DNA from: Thermoplasmata archaeon
Lineage (GTDB): Archaea > Thermoplasmatota > Thermoplasmata > Lutacidiplasmatales > UBA184
Direction: 5' to 3'
NCBI GenBank assembly: GCA_030039715.1
Contig: JASHVA010000033.1
Span: 1 to 46,261, forward strand
DNA length: 46,261 bases
Part shown: piece by piece, positions 1 to 8,567 of the stretch
How positions within the stretch are numbered: position 1 is the first letter of the stretch
Layout of the letters: each line of letters begins with the position of its first letter
Made by a program: the position numbers and the translations under genes
The notes under the pieces: model-generated
Seen by the model: only the letters and a program-made list of their open reading frames with translations
What the model was told of the DNA's origin: nothing
Databases searched by the model: none

Positions 1-851
1 TGGCGCGCGAGCGGGCCGGCCGCGAGCACCTCCTCGAGGTCCTCGTAGGTCGGGCGGTCGGTCTTGTAGAAGAGACCGATCGGGATCTTGTCGCCCCACT
101 CGAGCGCCCGCTGCCACGCCGCGACGATGTCGCTCGGGTCGTGGCCGGCGCTCTCGAGCTTGTAGACGCGCTGGCGGAAGAAGTCGAACGTGTTGAGTTT
201 GTTGTAGGTCACGCACGGGCTGAAGACGTCCACGAAAGCGAAGCCGCGGTGCTGGATCCCGGCGACGATGAGGTCGGTCAGCTGCTTCACGTCGCCCGAG
301 AATCCGCGGGCGATGTACGTCGCGCCGCTCGCGAGGGCGAGCGCGATCGGGTCGATGGGGTGTTCGATGACGCCGGTCGGTGTCGACTTCGTCTTCTGCC
401 CCATCATCGACGTCGGGCTCGCCTGGCCGGTCGTGAGCCCGTAGATCTGGTTGTCCATCGTGACGTAGGTGAGGTCGACGTTCCGGCGCATCGCGTGGAC
501 GAAGTGGCCGGCCCCGATGCCGAAGCCGTCGCCGTCGCCGCCCGTTCCGATCACCGTCAGGCCGTGGTTGGCCCACCGGATCCCCTCCGCGACGGGGAGC
601 GCCCGGCCGTGGATGGCGTGGAATCCGTAGGAGGAGAGGAAGTGCGGCAGGTTGGACGAGCAACCGATGCCCGAGACGATCACCACGTCGTACGGCGGGA
701 TCTGAAGGCGCTTCACCGCGCTCTCCACCGCCGCGACGACGCCGAAGTCACCGCAGCCGGGACACCAGGTCGGCTTTGTGTCCGACTTCCCGATCACGGG
801 GAGTGCGGGGCCCCCCGGAACGACCGCCGGGCGAGCGGAGCTATCGGCCAT
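1..851 (-). CDS. korB: 2-oxoacid:ferredoxin oxidoreductase, beta subunit (partial)
   Basis: Binds thiamine pyrophosphate (TPP) and a [4Fe-4S] cluster. With the alpha-gamma subunit it turns a 2-oxoacid and CoA into acyl-CoA, CO2 and reduced ferredoxin in the cytoplasm. Seen: WCPGCGDFG at about residue 29, GIGCSSNLP, the TPP motif GGDGDGFGIG followed by DNQIYGLTTGQ, and SPCVTYN, so the cluster cysteines are present. The ATG at 849-851 lies inside the end of the alpha gene (11-bp overlap), which indicates translational coupling. About 283 codons are visible and the gene runs off the left edge, so the C-terminus is unseen. Pyruvate or 2-oxoglutarate as substrate cannot be decided from this sequence. 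Confidence 0.93.
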   Translation of the reverse strand, partial: MADSSARPAVVPGGPALPVIGKSDTKPTWCPGCGDFGVVAAVESAVKRLQIPPYDVVIVSGIGCSSNLPHFLSSYGFHAIHGRALPVAEGIRWANHGLTVIGTGGDGDGFGIGAGHFVHAMRRNVDLTYVTMDNQIYGLTTGQASPTSMMGQKTKSTPTGVIEHPIDPIALALASGATYIARGFSGDVKQLTDLIVAGIQHRGFAFVDVFSPCVTYNKLNTFDFFRQRVYKLESAGHDPSDIVAAWQRALEWGDKIPIGLFYKTDRPTYEDLEEVLAAGPLAR

Positions 852-2592
852 GGTTCAGCATCTCCAGTGCGCGCGCCACGATCTCGTGGGGATAGAACGG
901 TTCGCCATCGTACTTGAGGAGGTGCTCCGAGAGGTGCACGCCGGTCTCGGCGCGGACGAGGCGTCCGAACTGACCGGAGTAGTTCGCCTCCACGAGGAGG
1001 GTCCGCCGCGCCTTCGCGAGCTCGGAACGGACCCGGTCCGCGTCGAGCGGATAGACCGTCGGGAACCGGAGGAGGTTCGTCGACCGGCCCTGGGCGTCGA
1101 GCACGGTCCGCGCGTCGCGCACGGCGCCGATCGTCGAGCCCCAGGCCACGAACGTGAGGTCGGCGCCCGCGGGTCCTTCCCAGACCGGGGGCTCGGTCGT
1201 CGCGGCGAGGCCGTGGAGCTTGCGCATCCGCTTCTCCATCATCCGCGCGCGCTCGGTCACCCAGATCGGGATGCCGGACTTGACGTCGGAGACGAGGTGG
1301 CCCTTCTCGTCGTGCTCGTCGGAGCCCGCGACGAACTGAAGGCCGGGCTGGCCGGGGAGCGCGCGCGGCGACACGCCGGACTCCGTGTAGAGGTAGCGCT
1401 TGTAGTCGTGCCCGTTCGGCTCCACGGTGAAGAGCGACGGGACGGCGATGTCGGTCGGGAGCTCCTCTCGGTCGACCGTCATCATGTTCTCGGAGAGATG
1501 GAGGTCGCTCGCGACGAGGATCGGCGTCTGCCAGGCCTCGGCGAGCTCGAAGGCGCGGATCGTCGCGCGGTAGGCGTCGGCCGCATGGGACGGAGCGAGG
1601 ATCGCCCGGGGGAACTCGCCCTGGCCGGCCCCGAGCATCAGGTTGAGGTCTCCCTGCTCGGTCTTCGTCGGGAGTCCGGTCGACGGGCCCGAGCGCTGCG
1701 ACTCGACCACAACCAGCGGGGTCTCCGTCATGCCCGCCATCCCGAGCGCTTCGACCATCAGCGAGAAGCCCCCGCCGCTGGTCGCGGTCATCGCGCGGAC
1801 CCCTCCGAACGAGGCGCCGATCGCCATGTTGATCGCGGCGAGCTCGTCCTCGGCCTGCTTCACGACCACCCCGAGCGCCTGGGAGTGCGCCGCCATCCAG
1901 TGCATGATCGAGGACGCCGGGGTCATCGGGTACTGGGCGAGGAACTTACAACCCGCGGCGGCCGCGCCGAGAGCGATCGCGGCGTTGCCGTTCAGGAGCA
2001 GCTTCGGCGCGCCGCGCTTCGAGATCGCGTGGTCGCTCGCCCCGGCGTGGGTCTTCGCGAACTCGTAGCCGGCGGCGCTCGCCCCGAGGTTCCAGTCGAC
2101 GACCTCACCGGCCTTGCGACCGAAGGAGTCCTTGAGGACCTCGTGCAGGAGGTCGAGCGGGATGCCGGCGAGATAGGCCGAAGCGCCCATGCCCGCGGCG
2201 TTCTGAAGGATCGATTGGCTCGTGTACTTCCGAGCGAATTCGAGGGTCGGGACGCCGAGCGACTTCACTCCCACGGGGAGCTCGCTCTCCGCCAGCTGGA
2301 ATTTCTCGGGGTCGTAGACGACCGTGCCGCCGCGCCGGAGCGACGGGGCATGGACCTGGACCGTCTGCTTGTCGAGGGCGTAGAGGACGTCCGCCTCATC
2401 CCCCTGCGAGTACGGGCGCCCGTCGGACGTGCGGGCCTGGAACCAGACGTGCCCGCCGCGGATCACCGACTGATAGGCGTTGAGCCCGAAGACGTGCCAG
2501 CCCATCCGGGAGAAGCATCGGGAGATCGTCTCCCCGATCGAGGCGATGCCGTCACCGGCTTGCCCGCCGGCACGCACAGCGAGATCGGTCAC
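841..2592 (-). CDS. korA: 2-oxoacid:ferredoxin oxidoreductase, fused gamma-alpha subunit
   Basis: Partner of the beta subunit in ferredoxin-dependent 2-oxoacid oxidation. At 583 residues it is the long archaeal form, in which the gamma domain (about residues 1-190; glycine-rich AGGQAGDGIASIGE, then RGGHVWFQAR) is fused ahead of the alpha pyrimidine-binding domain. The alpha part carries QYPMTPASSIMHW, the family's YPITPSS-like motif, and EDELAAINMAIGASFGG. The start is the ATG at 2590-2592. A TATA-like ATTAAT lies near 2617-2622, so the mRNA is probably leaderless. The stop overlaps the korB start. No ferredoxin domain is fused, so an external ferredoxin must accept the electrons. Confidence 0.94.
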   Translation of the reverse strand: MTDLAVRAGGQAGDGIASIGETISRCFSRMGWHVFGLNAYQSVIRGGHVWFQARTSDGRPYSQGDEADVLYALDKQTVQVHAPSLRRGGTVVYDPEKFQLAESELPVGVKSLGVPTLEFARKYTSQSILQNAAGMGASAYLAGIPLDLLHEVLKDSFGRKAGEVVDWNLGASAAGYEFAKTHAGASDHAISKRGAPKLLLNGNAAIALGAAAAGCKFLAQYPMTPASSIMHWMAAHSQALGVVVKQAEDELAAINMAIGASFGGVRAMTATSGGGFSLMVEALGMAGMTETPLVVVESQRSGPSTGLPTKTEQGDLNLMLGAGQGEFPRAILAPSHAADAYRATIRAFELAEAWQTPILVASDLHLSENMMTVDREELPTDIAVPSLFTVEPNGHDYKRYLYTESGVSPRALPGQPGLQFVAGSDEHDEKGHLVSDVKSGIPIWVTERARMMEKRMRKLHGLAATTEPPVWEGPAGADLTFVAWGSTIGAVRDARTVLDAQGRSTNLLRFPTVYPLDADRVRSELAKARRTLLVEANYSGQFGRLVRAETGVHLSEHLLKYDGEPFYPHEIVARALEMLNHGR

Positions 2593-2683
2593 GATCGCTT
2601 CGACTCCGTCGTGCGTATTAATCGGTTGTGCGGACGCGCGACCGAGGGCAACCCTTAGACGACCGACGGAGTGCCGGACCGAG

Positions 2684-2941
2684 ATGCCGCGACCGGTGCG
2701 CGTCCTGCTCTTCGCGACGGCGCGTACCGCCGTCGGGAAGTCGGAGCTCGCCTGGAACGTCCCCCCCGCGGGGATTCCGGCCTCGGCGCTCGCGGAGGAG
2801 CTCGCCCGGGCCTACCCCAAGCTCGCCCCGACGCTCCGGGTCAGCCGGCTCGTCCGCAACGGCCACCCGATCGAGCGGCCGAACCTGCGGGTCCGCCCGG
2901 GCGACGAGTTCGCGATCCACCCGCCGTACGGAGGGGGATGA
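2684..2941 (+). CDS. moaD: MoaD/ThiS-family sulfur carrier
   Basis: Small ubiquitin-fold protein of 85 residues that ends in YGGG. The terminal Gly-Gly is the part that is adenylated and thiocarboxylated in MoaD, ThiS and archaeal SAMP proteins. Beta-grasp features are LLFATARTAVGKSE at the N-terminus and a late RVRPGDEFAIHPPYGGG. It is coupled by an ATGA overlap to a moaE gene, so the simplest role is small subunit of molybdopterin synthase, possibly shared with protein modification or tRNA thiolation as in other archaea. The ATG at 2684 was chosen because the conserved fold begins there; a TATA-like CTTAGA near 2653 suits a leaderless message. Confidence 0.85.
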   Translation: MPRPVRVLLFATARTAVGKSELAWNVPPAGIPASALAEELARAYPKLAPTLRVSRLVRNGHPIERPNLRVRPGDEFAIHPPYGGG

Positions 2942-3384
2942 GCGGCTCGTTGCGACTGACCCGGCGCCCTCTCTCCTTCTCCGCGGCCGGCCGAGCGCTT
3001 CTCGGGCCCGACCTGGGCGGAGTCGTCCTCTTCGCGGGTCGGGTCCGTGCGGAACGCTCGGGCTCCGGCCGCGTCTCCGCCCTGGAGTACGAGGTGCACC
3101 TCGGGCCGGCGCTCGCCGTCATGCATCGCCTCGACCGCGAGGCGCGAGCCCGTTACGGCGTGGAACGGACGGTGCTCTGGCACCGGGTCGGCCGAGTTCC
3201 GGCGGGCGAGATCTCGGTCATCGCGGGCGCGGCGGCCGGACACCGGGCGCCGGCGTTCGCCGCCGCGCGGTTCCTGATCGACGAGCTGAAGCGGACGGTG
3301 CCGATCTGGAAGACGGAACGAGCACGACCCGCGCGTCGACCGCGACGACCCCCTCGCCCTGCGGCCGCACGATCACCGGATTGA
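2938..3384 (+). CDS. moaE: Molybdopterin synthase catalytic subunit MoaE
   Basis: Catalytic subunit of molybdopterin synthase, which transfers sulfur from MoaD thiocarboxylate to precursor Z (cPMP) in molybdenum or tungsten cofactor synthesis. Family landmarks seen in order: FAGRVR, LEYEVHLGPALAVMHRL, LWHRVGRVPAGEISV, AGHRAPAFAAARFLIDELK and PIWKTE. Length is 148 residues, close to the family norm; the last 20 or so residues are Arg/Pro-rich and outside the conserved fold. The ATG overlaps the moaD stop as ATGA. The 3' 167 bp lie antisense to the end of the convergent acyl-CoA synthetase gene. No molybdoenzyme is encoded in this window. Confidence 0.92.
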   Translation: MSGSLRLTRRPLSFSAAGRALLGPDLGGVVLFAGRVRAERSGSGRVSALEYEVHLGPALAVMHRLDREARARYGVERTVLWHRVGRVPAGEISVIAGAAAGHRAPAFAAARFLIDELKRTVPIWKTERARPARRPRRPPRPAAARSPD

Positions 3385-5437
3385 GGTCGAGCTCCACGAC
3401 CTCGGGCAGCTCCACCGCCAGTTGAGAGACCCGTTCGATCGCCTCCGTGAGCGCGCCGAGGTCGCTCGCCCGTTCGCCGCGCACTCCGCGGAGGAGGGGA
3501 TACGACCGGATCGACTCGATCATGTGCTGTGCGCCGAGCGGTCGGACGGGGGCGAGCCGGAACGTGACGTCGTGCAGGACCTCGACGTAGATCCCCCCCG
3601 TACCGAAGACCACGACCGGGCCGAAGCCGGGGTCCCGCTGGATCCCGAGCAGCACCTCCTTGCCGCCCCGGATCTCCGCCTCGACCTCGAATCCCGCGAT
3701 GCGGGCCCCGGGCGCGCGGCGCGCGAGCGAACTCCTCATCCGTTCGAACGCGGCCGCAAGCGCCCCCGCGTCCTCGATGCCGAGGGCCACGCCGCCCACC
3801 TCCGTCTTGTGCGAGATGTCGGGCGACGCGACCTTGAGCACGACCGGGTAACCGATCGCGCGGGCCCCCTCCCGCGCCGCGTCGAGCGTCCGGACGCGCC
3901 GGCTCTCGGGGAACCGGAGCCCGTACGCCCCGAGCAGGGCGCGGGCCGAGTACTCCGGCAGCACGAGCTCACCGGCCTTACGCGCCCGGCGGAGCGCCGC
4001 GCGGACGGCCGCACGGTCGACCGGGAAGGATCGGACCTCGGTGCGGCGGCGCGACGCCCAGGCACGGTACCGGGCGAGGCTGCCGAGCCCCTGCACCGCC
4101 TCCTCGGGGAACGTGAACGTCGGGACCCCATGCGCCTCGAGGTCCCCGACCTCCTGCGAGAGGTCCGTGAGCCCGAAGAGGCACGCCGTCACCGCCTTGC
4201 GGCTCGAACCCCGGGCGGAGAGGATCGCCCGGGCCGTCGCCTCGGCCGTCAACGTGCCCGTGGGGGTCGCGATCACGAGGGCTCCGTCGACCGTGGGCTC
4301 GCGCAGGAGACGGCCCAGTGCGTCGGCGAACTGGGCCGGGCTCGCGTCCGCGGTCATGTCGACCGGGTTCGCCACGGACGCCGACGGGGAGAGCCGACGG
4401 GCGAGCGCGGCCCGCACCCGGGCGGAGAGCGGCGGCAGCTCGAGATGCTGTCGGGCGGCCGCGTCGGCGGCGACGATCCCGGGGCCTCCCGAGTTCGTGA
4501 GCACCGCGAGCCGGGGCCCGTCGAGCCGGGCCCCCGAGGAGAAGACCTTCGCCATCCGGAAGAGGTCGCCGATCGTGTCGGCGCGCAGCACACCGGACTG
4601 CTCGAAGAGTGCGTCGTACAGCTGGTCGCGCCCCGACTGGGCGAGCGAACCGGTGTGGCTCTTCGCCGCACGCTCTCCGGCGGGGGTCCGGCCGCTTTTG
4701 ATCACGAGCACCGGCTTCGACTCGGTGACCTCGCGCGCGACGTCGAGGAACCGGCGGCCGTCGGAGAGGCTCTCCACGTACAGGAGGATCACGCGGGTCG
4801 CTGGGTCGCGCCCGAGGGAGACGAGCAGGTCGTTCTCGTCGATGCCCGCCCGGTTCCCGACCGAGACGAACCGGGAGAACCCGATCCGCTCCGCGACGCC
4901 GTAGCGAAGGATCCCGGCGCAGAGCGCCCCGCTCTGCGAGACGAAGGCGATGTTCCCGCGCGGCGGCAGGGTCTCGCTGAACGTGGCGTTCAGGCTGACC
5001 GCGGGGTCGGTGTTCAGCACCCCGAAGCAGTTCGGTCCGACGAGCGCCATGCCGTAGCGTCGCGCCCGCTCGACGAGCGCGGCCTCTCGGGCGACGCCGG
5101 CGCCGCCGATCTCGCCGAAACCGGAGGAGACGACGACGACCCCGCGCGTCCCCGCGACCCCGAGCTCGTCGACGACCTCGGGCACCTCGGGCGCCGGCAC
5201 GATCACGACCGCGAGCTCCGGCGCTTCGGGGAGGGCCCTCACGGACCGGTAGCACCGCACTCCCGAGACGCTCGACCACCGGGGATTCACCGGATACGCG
5301 ACGCCCCGGAAGCCGGCGGCGAGGACGTTGCGGAAGAGGCTCGCCCCGACAGTGCCCGGGCGGTTCGACGCCCCGATCACCGCCACGGACGCCGGGGCGA
5401 AGAGCTCGCCCAGGTCGCGGAACGTTCTCTCGCCCAT
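3218..5437 (-). CDS. ADP-forming acyl-CoA synthetase, fused alpha-beta
   Basis: Interconverts acyl-CoA, ADP and phosphate with the free acid, CoA and ATP, the usual archaeal route to ATP from acyl-CoA; it can use the product of the adjacent 2-oxoacid oxidoreductase. Domain order: CoA-binding Rossmann domain (SVAVIGASNRPGTVG, residues 14-28), succinyl-CoA-synthetase-like domain with the phospho-His motif KSHTGSLAQSG, then an ATP-grasp beta part with LLGAYGLRFPES and ISHKTEVGGV. The total of 739 residues is slightly long for the fused family. The ATG at 5435-5437 is preferred because the reading frame upstream has no homology. The last 30 or so residues are an Arg-rich tail running antisense through the moaE 3' end. 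Confidence 0.92.
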   Translation of the reverse strand: MGERTFRDLGELFAPASVAVIGASNRPGTVGASLFRNVLAAGFRGVAYPVNPRWSSVSGVRCYRSVRALPEAPELAVVIVPAPEVPEVVDELGVAGTRGVVVVSSGFGEIGGAGVAREAALVERARRYGMALVGPNCFGVLNTDPAVSLNATFSETLPPRGNIAFVSQSGALCAGILRYGVAERIGFSRFVSVGNRAGIDENDLLVSLGRDPATRVILLYVESLSDGRRFLDVAREVTESKPVLVIKSGRTPAGERAAKSHTGSLAQSGRDQLYDALFEQSGVLRADTIGDLFRMAKVFSSGARLDGPRLAVLTNSGGPGIVAADAAARQHLELPPLSARVRAALARRLSPSASVANPVDMTADASPAQFADALGRLLREPTVDGALVIATPTGTLTAEATARAILSARGSSRKAVTACLFGLTDLSQEVGDLEAHGVPTFTFPEEAVQGLGSLARYRAWASRRRTEVRSFPVDRAAVRAALRRARKAGELVLPEYSARALLGAYGLRFPESRRVRTLDAAREGARAIGYPVVLKVASPDISHKTEVGGVALGIEDAGALAAAFERMRSSLARRAPGARIAGFEVEAEIRGGKEVLLGIQRDPGFGPVVVFGTGGIYVEVLHDVTFRLAPVRPLGAQHMIESIRSYPLLRGVRGERASDLGALTEAIERVSQLAVELPEVVELDLNPVIVRPQGEGVVAVDARVVLVPSSRSAPSASARRSGTARRRTPAPGVRPPRPR

Positions 5438-5474
5438 CTCTCGAGCGCTCGTCGCGCTGTCGGACCGACCCCCG

Positions 5475-5482
5475 TTATATAG
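5475..5482. promoter_or_regulatory. Shared TATATA element between divergent genes
   Basis: TTATATAG lies between the acyl-CoA synthetase start (5437, leftward) and the mrp start (5504, rightward). The self-complementary core can serve both directions. Its centre is about 25 bp from the rightward ATG, which would give a leaderless mrp mRNA, and about 41 bp from the leftward ATG. Archaeal TATA boxes sit about 25 bp before the transcription start; assignment here is by position and AT content only. Confidence 0.5.
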
Positions 5483-5503
5483 CCCCCTCGGCGTCTTCGG
5501 CCG

Positions 5504-6379
5504 ATGGTCGCGACGTCCGGACCCGAACCGCACGGCCGGCCGACGTCGACCCCCACCCACAGCGGACCGACGCGGGGCCGGCCCGGCGGGGTGCTCCAGC
5601 GGATGGACAAGGGGCAGATCCAGCGCGTCATCGCGGTCGGGAGCGGTAAGGGCGGGGTCGGGAAGTCGAGCGTCACCGCGCTCCTCGCCGCGGAACTTCG
5701 CCGGCAGGGCCACACGGTGGGCATCCTCGACGCCGACATCACCGGCCCCTCGATCCCGAAGCTGCTCGGCATGCACGGGCCGCTCCGCGACGCGGGCGAG
5801 GGGATCGAGCCCGCCACCTCCCGCTCGGGGATCCCGGTCGTCTCCTCGCAGTTCATGGTGGAGGACGAGCAGGCGCCGGTGATCTGGCGCGGGCCGCTCG
5901 TGACGCGGCTGATCACGCAGTTCTTCGGCGGCGTCCACTGGGGGCCGCTCGACTACCTCCTCATCGACATGCCGCCGGGGACGAGCGATGTCCCGCTCAC
6001 GGTCTTCCAGACGATCCCGATCGACGGGATGGTGTTCGTCCTGACCCCGCAGGACCTCGCGGCGTTGATCGTGAAGAAGGCGATGAACATGGCCCGCGAC
6101 CTCCACGTCGCGCTCCTCGGCGTCGTGGAGAACATGTCCTGGATCGTCTGCCCGCATTGCGGGGAGCGGATCCCGCTCTTCGGCCCCGGCACCGTCGAGC
6201 GCGTCGGTCAGGAGTACGGGATCCCCGTGCTCGCGCGTCTCCCGCTCGCTCCCGCGATCTCCGAGCTCGCCGACGCCGGACGGGTCGACGAGTTCCAGTC
6301 GCCCGAACTGAAGGCGCTCGCCGAGGCCCTCGTCCGGAAGGTCGACGAGGTCACGAAGGGCTCGTCGACGGTGCTGTAG
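5504..6379 (+). CDS. mrp: Mrp/NBP35-family Fe-S cluster carrier ATPase
   Basis: Cytoplasmic P-loop ATPase of the Mrp/ApbC/NBP35 family, which binds a bridging [4Fe-4S] cluster and delivers it to apo-proteins. Seen: deviant Walker A GSGKGGVGKSS (residues 46-56), ILDADITGPSIP, LIDMPPGTSD, and the cluster motif CPHC at residues 216-219 after MSWIV. Length 291 is normal. The ATG at 5504 is preferred over Met34 because it sits at leaderless distance from the TATATA element; residues 1-30 are a Pro/Gly-rich extension of unclear role. The window is rich in Fe-S clients (KorB, Rieske, FixX-like protein, XPD-like helicase). The 3' end overlaps the convergent TraB gene by 29 bp. Confidence 0.93.
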   Translation: MVATSGPEPHGRPTSTPTHSGPTRGRPGGVLQRMDKGQIQRVIAVGSGKGGVGKSSVTALLAAELRRQGHTVGILDADITGPSIPKLLGMHGPLRDAGEGIEPATSRSGIPVVSSQFMVEDEQAPVIWRGPLVTRLITQFFGGVHWGPLDYLLIDMPPGTSDVPLTVFQTIPIDGMVFVLTPQDLAALIVKKAMNMARDLHVALLGVVENMSWIVCPHCGERIPLFGPGTVERVGQEYGIPVLARLPLAPAISELADAGRVDEFQSPELKALAEALVRKVDEVTKGSSTVL

Positions 6380-7064
6380 TCCCGCGCAACTGTCGGAACG
6401 GGATCGCCTCGGTCGGCACGCCGCGCCGACCCAGCGCCGCGCGCAGGCCCTCGACGTGCGCGTCCCCGACGACGACGGCCATGCGGCCGTACCCCCGGGC
6501 GCGCAGCGCGGCCAATCGCTCGGCCATGTGCTCGTTCCGCTCATCGAGCAGGACGTGGGCGACGGTCGGGCTCACCCGGCGCAGCTCGTCCGTGAACTCC
6601 TGAGGGGACTCCGCGTACCGGTCCATCTCCCGCTCCACGACGCGGGCGGGCACGAAGAGGGCGACCGCCGCCCCCACGACCAGGGCGACCCGCTCCTTGA
6701 ACGGCATCCGGCGCACGAGCTCGAGGAGCGTCGTCCGGATCGGGTCGTCGATCAGGAAGAGGGGCAGCGACCGTTCGCGCGCGAGGCGCGCGGCGACCTG
6801 CATCTCGGCGCCGGGCTCGCCGCCGCCGATCTCGGCGCCGAGGCGTCGCTGGACGTGCGCCCAGAGCCGCGCGAAGAGCGGGGCCCCGGCCGACCCGCGC
6901 GCGGGCCCGCCGCCGAAGAGGCTCGCCGCCCGCTCGGCATCGAGCTCGATCGCGACCCCGTCGAGCGTCCGCCCCGAGAGCGCTCGGCGGAGCGGCTCCT
7001 CGAGGTCGACGACGTGCGCGGCCCCGAGCAGGAGGACGGGGCTCTGGGTGGTCGAGGCGTACAC
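6351..7064 (-). CDS. TraB-domain family protein
   Basis: Belongs to the TraB/PrgY/GumN superfamily, proposed to be peptidases or peptide-pheromone regulators with a conserved Glu and His set; the biological role in archaea is not established. Seen in order: LLLGAAHVVDLEEPLRRAL, VAIELDAERAASLFGG, GAEMQVAARLARE, LPLFLIDDPIRTTLLELV, LLDERNEHMAERLAALR and VVVGDAHVEGLRAAL. Length is 237 residues, shorter than full-length archaeal members that end in several membrane helices; here only VALVVGAAVALFVPA is hydrophobic. The GTG at 7062-7064 gives a short N-terminus and lies about 26 bp from a TATA-like CTATCT (7088-7093 region). Confidence 0.8.
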   Translation of the reverse strand: MYASTTQSPVLLLGAAHVVDLEEPLRRALSGRTLDGVAIELDAERAASLFGGGPARGSAGAPLFARLWAHVQRRLGAEIGGGEPGAEMQVAARLARERSLPLFLIDDPIRTTLLELVRRMPFKERVALVVGAAVALFVPARVVEREMDRYAESPQEFTDELRRVSPTVAHVLLDERNEHMAERLAALRARGYGRMAVVVGDAHVEGLRAALGRRGVPTEAIPFRQLRGTTAPSTSPS

Positions 7065-7147
7065 GCCCGTACGAGGCGGCCACCGCCTATCTCGCTTCGC
7101 CCCCGCTCCGGCAAAGCCCCAAATACCGAGCCGGGGTCGCCGGCCCG

Positions 7148-7450
7148 ATGGCCTGGACCCTCTTCTCCGTCCCCTCGACCCGTCGCAACGACCTCGACAT
7201 CGTCCTGAAGGACGACCAGCTCTCCCGTCAGAGCCAGAAGGTCCGGGAAGCCTCCTCCGCCGGCGGCCCCGCCGGCGCGCTCTACGTGCTGCTCGAGGGC
7301 TCGTCCGAGGCGATGCGCCGGGCCGACGAGCTCCTCGGCGCGGTCGGCACGAAGCTCCCGCCCGCCGAGGCCGAGCCCCTCTATCGACGGTTCAAGGAAG
7401 AGGAGGAGTCGGCGTCCGCGGGGATGGGCCTCTTCTTCACCGAGGAGTGA
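7148..7450 (+). CDS. Conserved-looking small acidic protein, unknown function
   Basis: 100 residues, not recognised. The composition is that of a real soluble protein: N-terminal WTLFSVPSTRRNDLDIVLKD, a middle GALYVLLEGSSEAMRRADELL that may form a strand plus helix, and an acidic C-terminus ending GMGLFFTEE. There is no signal peptide, membrane segment or cysteine. The ATG is 25 bp from an AAATACC TATA-like element at 7121-7127, consistent with a leaderless transcript, and the frame is intact against the opposite-strand GTPase that ends 4 bp after it. It shares no operon with a neighbour, so context gives no function. Confidence 0.65.
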   Translation: MAWTLFSVPSTRRNDLDIVLKDDQLSRQSQKVREASSAGGPAGALYVLLEGSSEAMRRADELLGAVGTKLPPAEAEPLYRRFKEEEESASAGMGLFFTEE

Positions 7451-7454
7451 CGGC

Positions 7455-8246
7455 TCAATCGCTCGCGGGGGCGTGGGACGGCTCGAGGTCCTCGCCGCCG
7501 CCGAAGACGCGCTGGGCCGACTGGTAGAACGGCTCGAGACCGCTGCCGTCCCGCGCGGACGTGGCGAGGAGCCCGGCGAGCGGCCCGAGCGACTCGATTG
7601 CGCGGAAGAGCTCGGTCGACAGCTGGACGTCCGGCGTCGGGGCGTCGCGCGTCACCGCGTCGTGCAGCTCACCGGGGTCCTCCGCCCAGCGCGTGAGCTC
7701 CCGGAGCTGCTCCGGCGTCAGCACGTCGGACTTCGTGAGCACGTTCAGCATCGGGAGCCGAAACCGGAACTCGACGGTCGCGCTCAGCATGAGGAGGGAG
7801 ACGAAGCCGGCGGCGTTGCGCGCGAGCGCGGGGTCGAAGAGGAACGCGACGAGCGAGCGGTCGCCGCTCAGCGCGTCGACGATCGCCTTCGACGCCTCGC
7901 GGAACGCGAACAGCTCGATCTGGCCCGGCGTGTCGACGAGGACGTAGTCGGTCTTCAGCTCCTCCACGGCCTGCTTCACGTCGAAGATCTTGAGCGCGAT
8001 CATGTCGGCCGCGGCGATCTGCGCGCCGTTCGGCCCCAGCCCGTACTCGTCCTGGAGGTCGTCGAGGCGGACCCACTCCCGGATGTCGACGTCGGGGTCG
8101 AGCGACGTCGACTCGCTCCCCGGGTCGAGGTTGACCACGGTGGTCTCGTAACCGGCCTGCTTCATCCAGTCGGCGAGCGCGCGCACGAACGTCGTCTTTC
8201 CCGCGCCCGCGGTGCCGGTGAAGTAGATCGTGCCGGGCTCGTCCAT
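7455..8246 (-). CDS. GPN-loop GTPase
   Basis: Homodimeric small GTPase of the GPN family. Eukaryotic members assist RNA polymerase II assembly; archaeal members are known structurally, but their client is not settled. Seen: P-loop GTAGAGKT (11-18), the signature Gly-Pro-Asn at residues 71-73 in YGLGPNGAQ, LVDTPGQIELF (switch II/Walker B) and NVLTKSDVL (G4-like). Length 263 is typical, with a short acidic C-terminal tail. It is the last gene of the S8e-SRP19-GPN operon and starts 2 bp after the SRP19 stop, so it is expressed with translation and secretion genes. Confidence 0.92.
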   Translation of the reverse strand: MDEPGTIYFTGTAGAGKTTFVRALADWMKQAGYETTVVNLDPGSESTSLDPDVDIREWVRLDDLQDEYGLGPNGAQIAAADMIALKIFDVKQAVEELKTDYVLVDTPGQIELFAFREASKAIVDALSGDRSLVAFLFDPALARNAAGFVSLLMLSATVEFRFRLPMLNVLTKSDVLTPEQLRELTRWAEDPGELHDAVTRDAPTPDVQLSTELFRAIESLGPLAGLLATSARDGSGLEPFYQSAQRVFGGGEDLEPSHAPASD

Positions 8247-8248
8247 CG

Positions 8249-8548
8249 CTACTTCTTCGGCCCGCTCGGCCGGTGCTTCTTGAGATCGGCGGCGACCGCC
8301 CGGAGGAACTGGGTCTTCGTGACGCCGCCGCGCTTGACCACCCGCACGCGGCCGGCGTACGTGTAGAACCGTCGCGGGTACTGCTTCTCCGCCTCGACCT
8401 CGGCCTTGTAACCGAGTCGCCGGGCGGACTCGACGATCTCCTGCGCCGTCACTTCGACCAGGGCGTCGCCGTCGGGCAGACGGCGGCCGTCGCGCCGCGA
8501 GAGGCCCCGCCCGAGATAGGCCGGGTAGACGAAGAAATGGTCGGGCAT
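8249..8548 (-). CDS. srp19: Signal recognition particle 19 kDa protein
   Basis: RNA-binding subunit of the archaeal signal recognition particle. SRP19 binds the tips of helices 6 and 8 of 7S RNA and primes binding of SRP54. At 99 residues it has the archaeal length. Seen: FFVYPAYLGRGLSRRDGRRL at the N-terminus (the conserved YPAYLD-like stretch with the basic SRR-GRR-P element), AARRLGYKAEVE-like helix and the basic YPRRFYTYAGRVRV. It lies between rps8e (19 bp upstream) and the GPN GTPase (2 bp downstream) in one operon. The 7S RNA itself is not seen in the window. Confidence 0.92.
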   Translation of the reverse strand: MPDHFFVYPAYLGRGLSRRDGRRLPDGDALVEVTAQEIVESARRLGYKAEVEAEKQYPRRFYTYAGRVRVVKRGGVTKTQFLRAVAADLKKHRPSGPKK

Positions 8549-8567
8549 CGGCCGACCTCGGCGGCGC

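Noticed and set aside
141..2658. Two long rightward open frames (258 and 626 codons) antisense to the ferredoxin oxidoreductase genes.
   Set aside because: Arg/Glu/Asp-rich translations without domains, exactly antisense to korB and korA. A product of high GC content.
3422..5482. A 686-codon rightward frame across the acyl-CoA synthetase gene.
   Set aside because: Antisense composition (RRDDPR-type), no motif, and the opposite strand has a well-supported enzyme.
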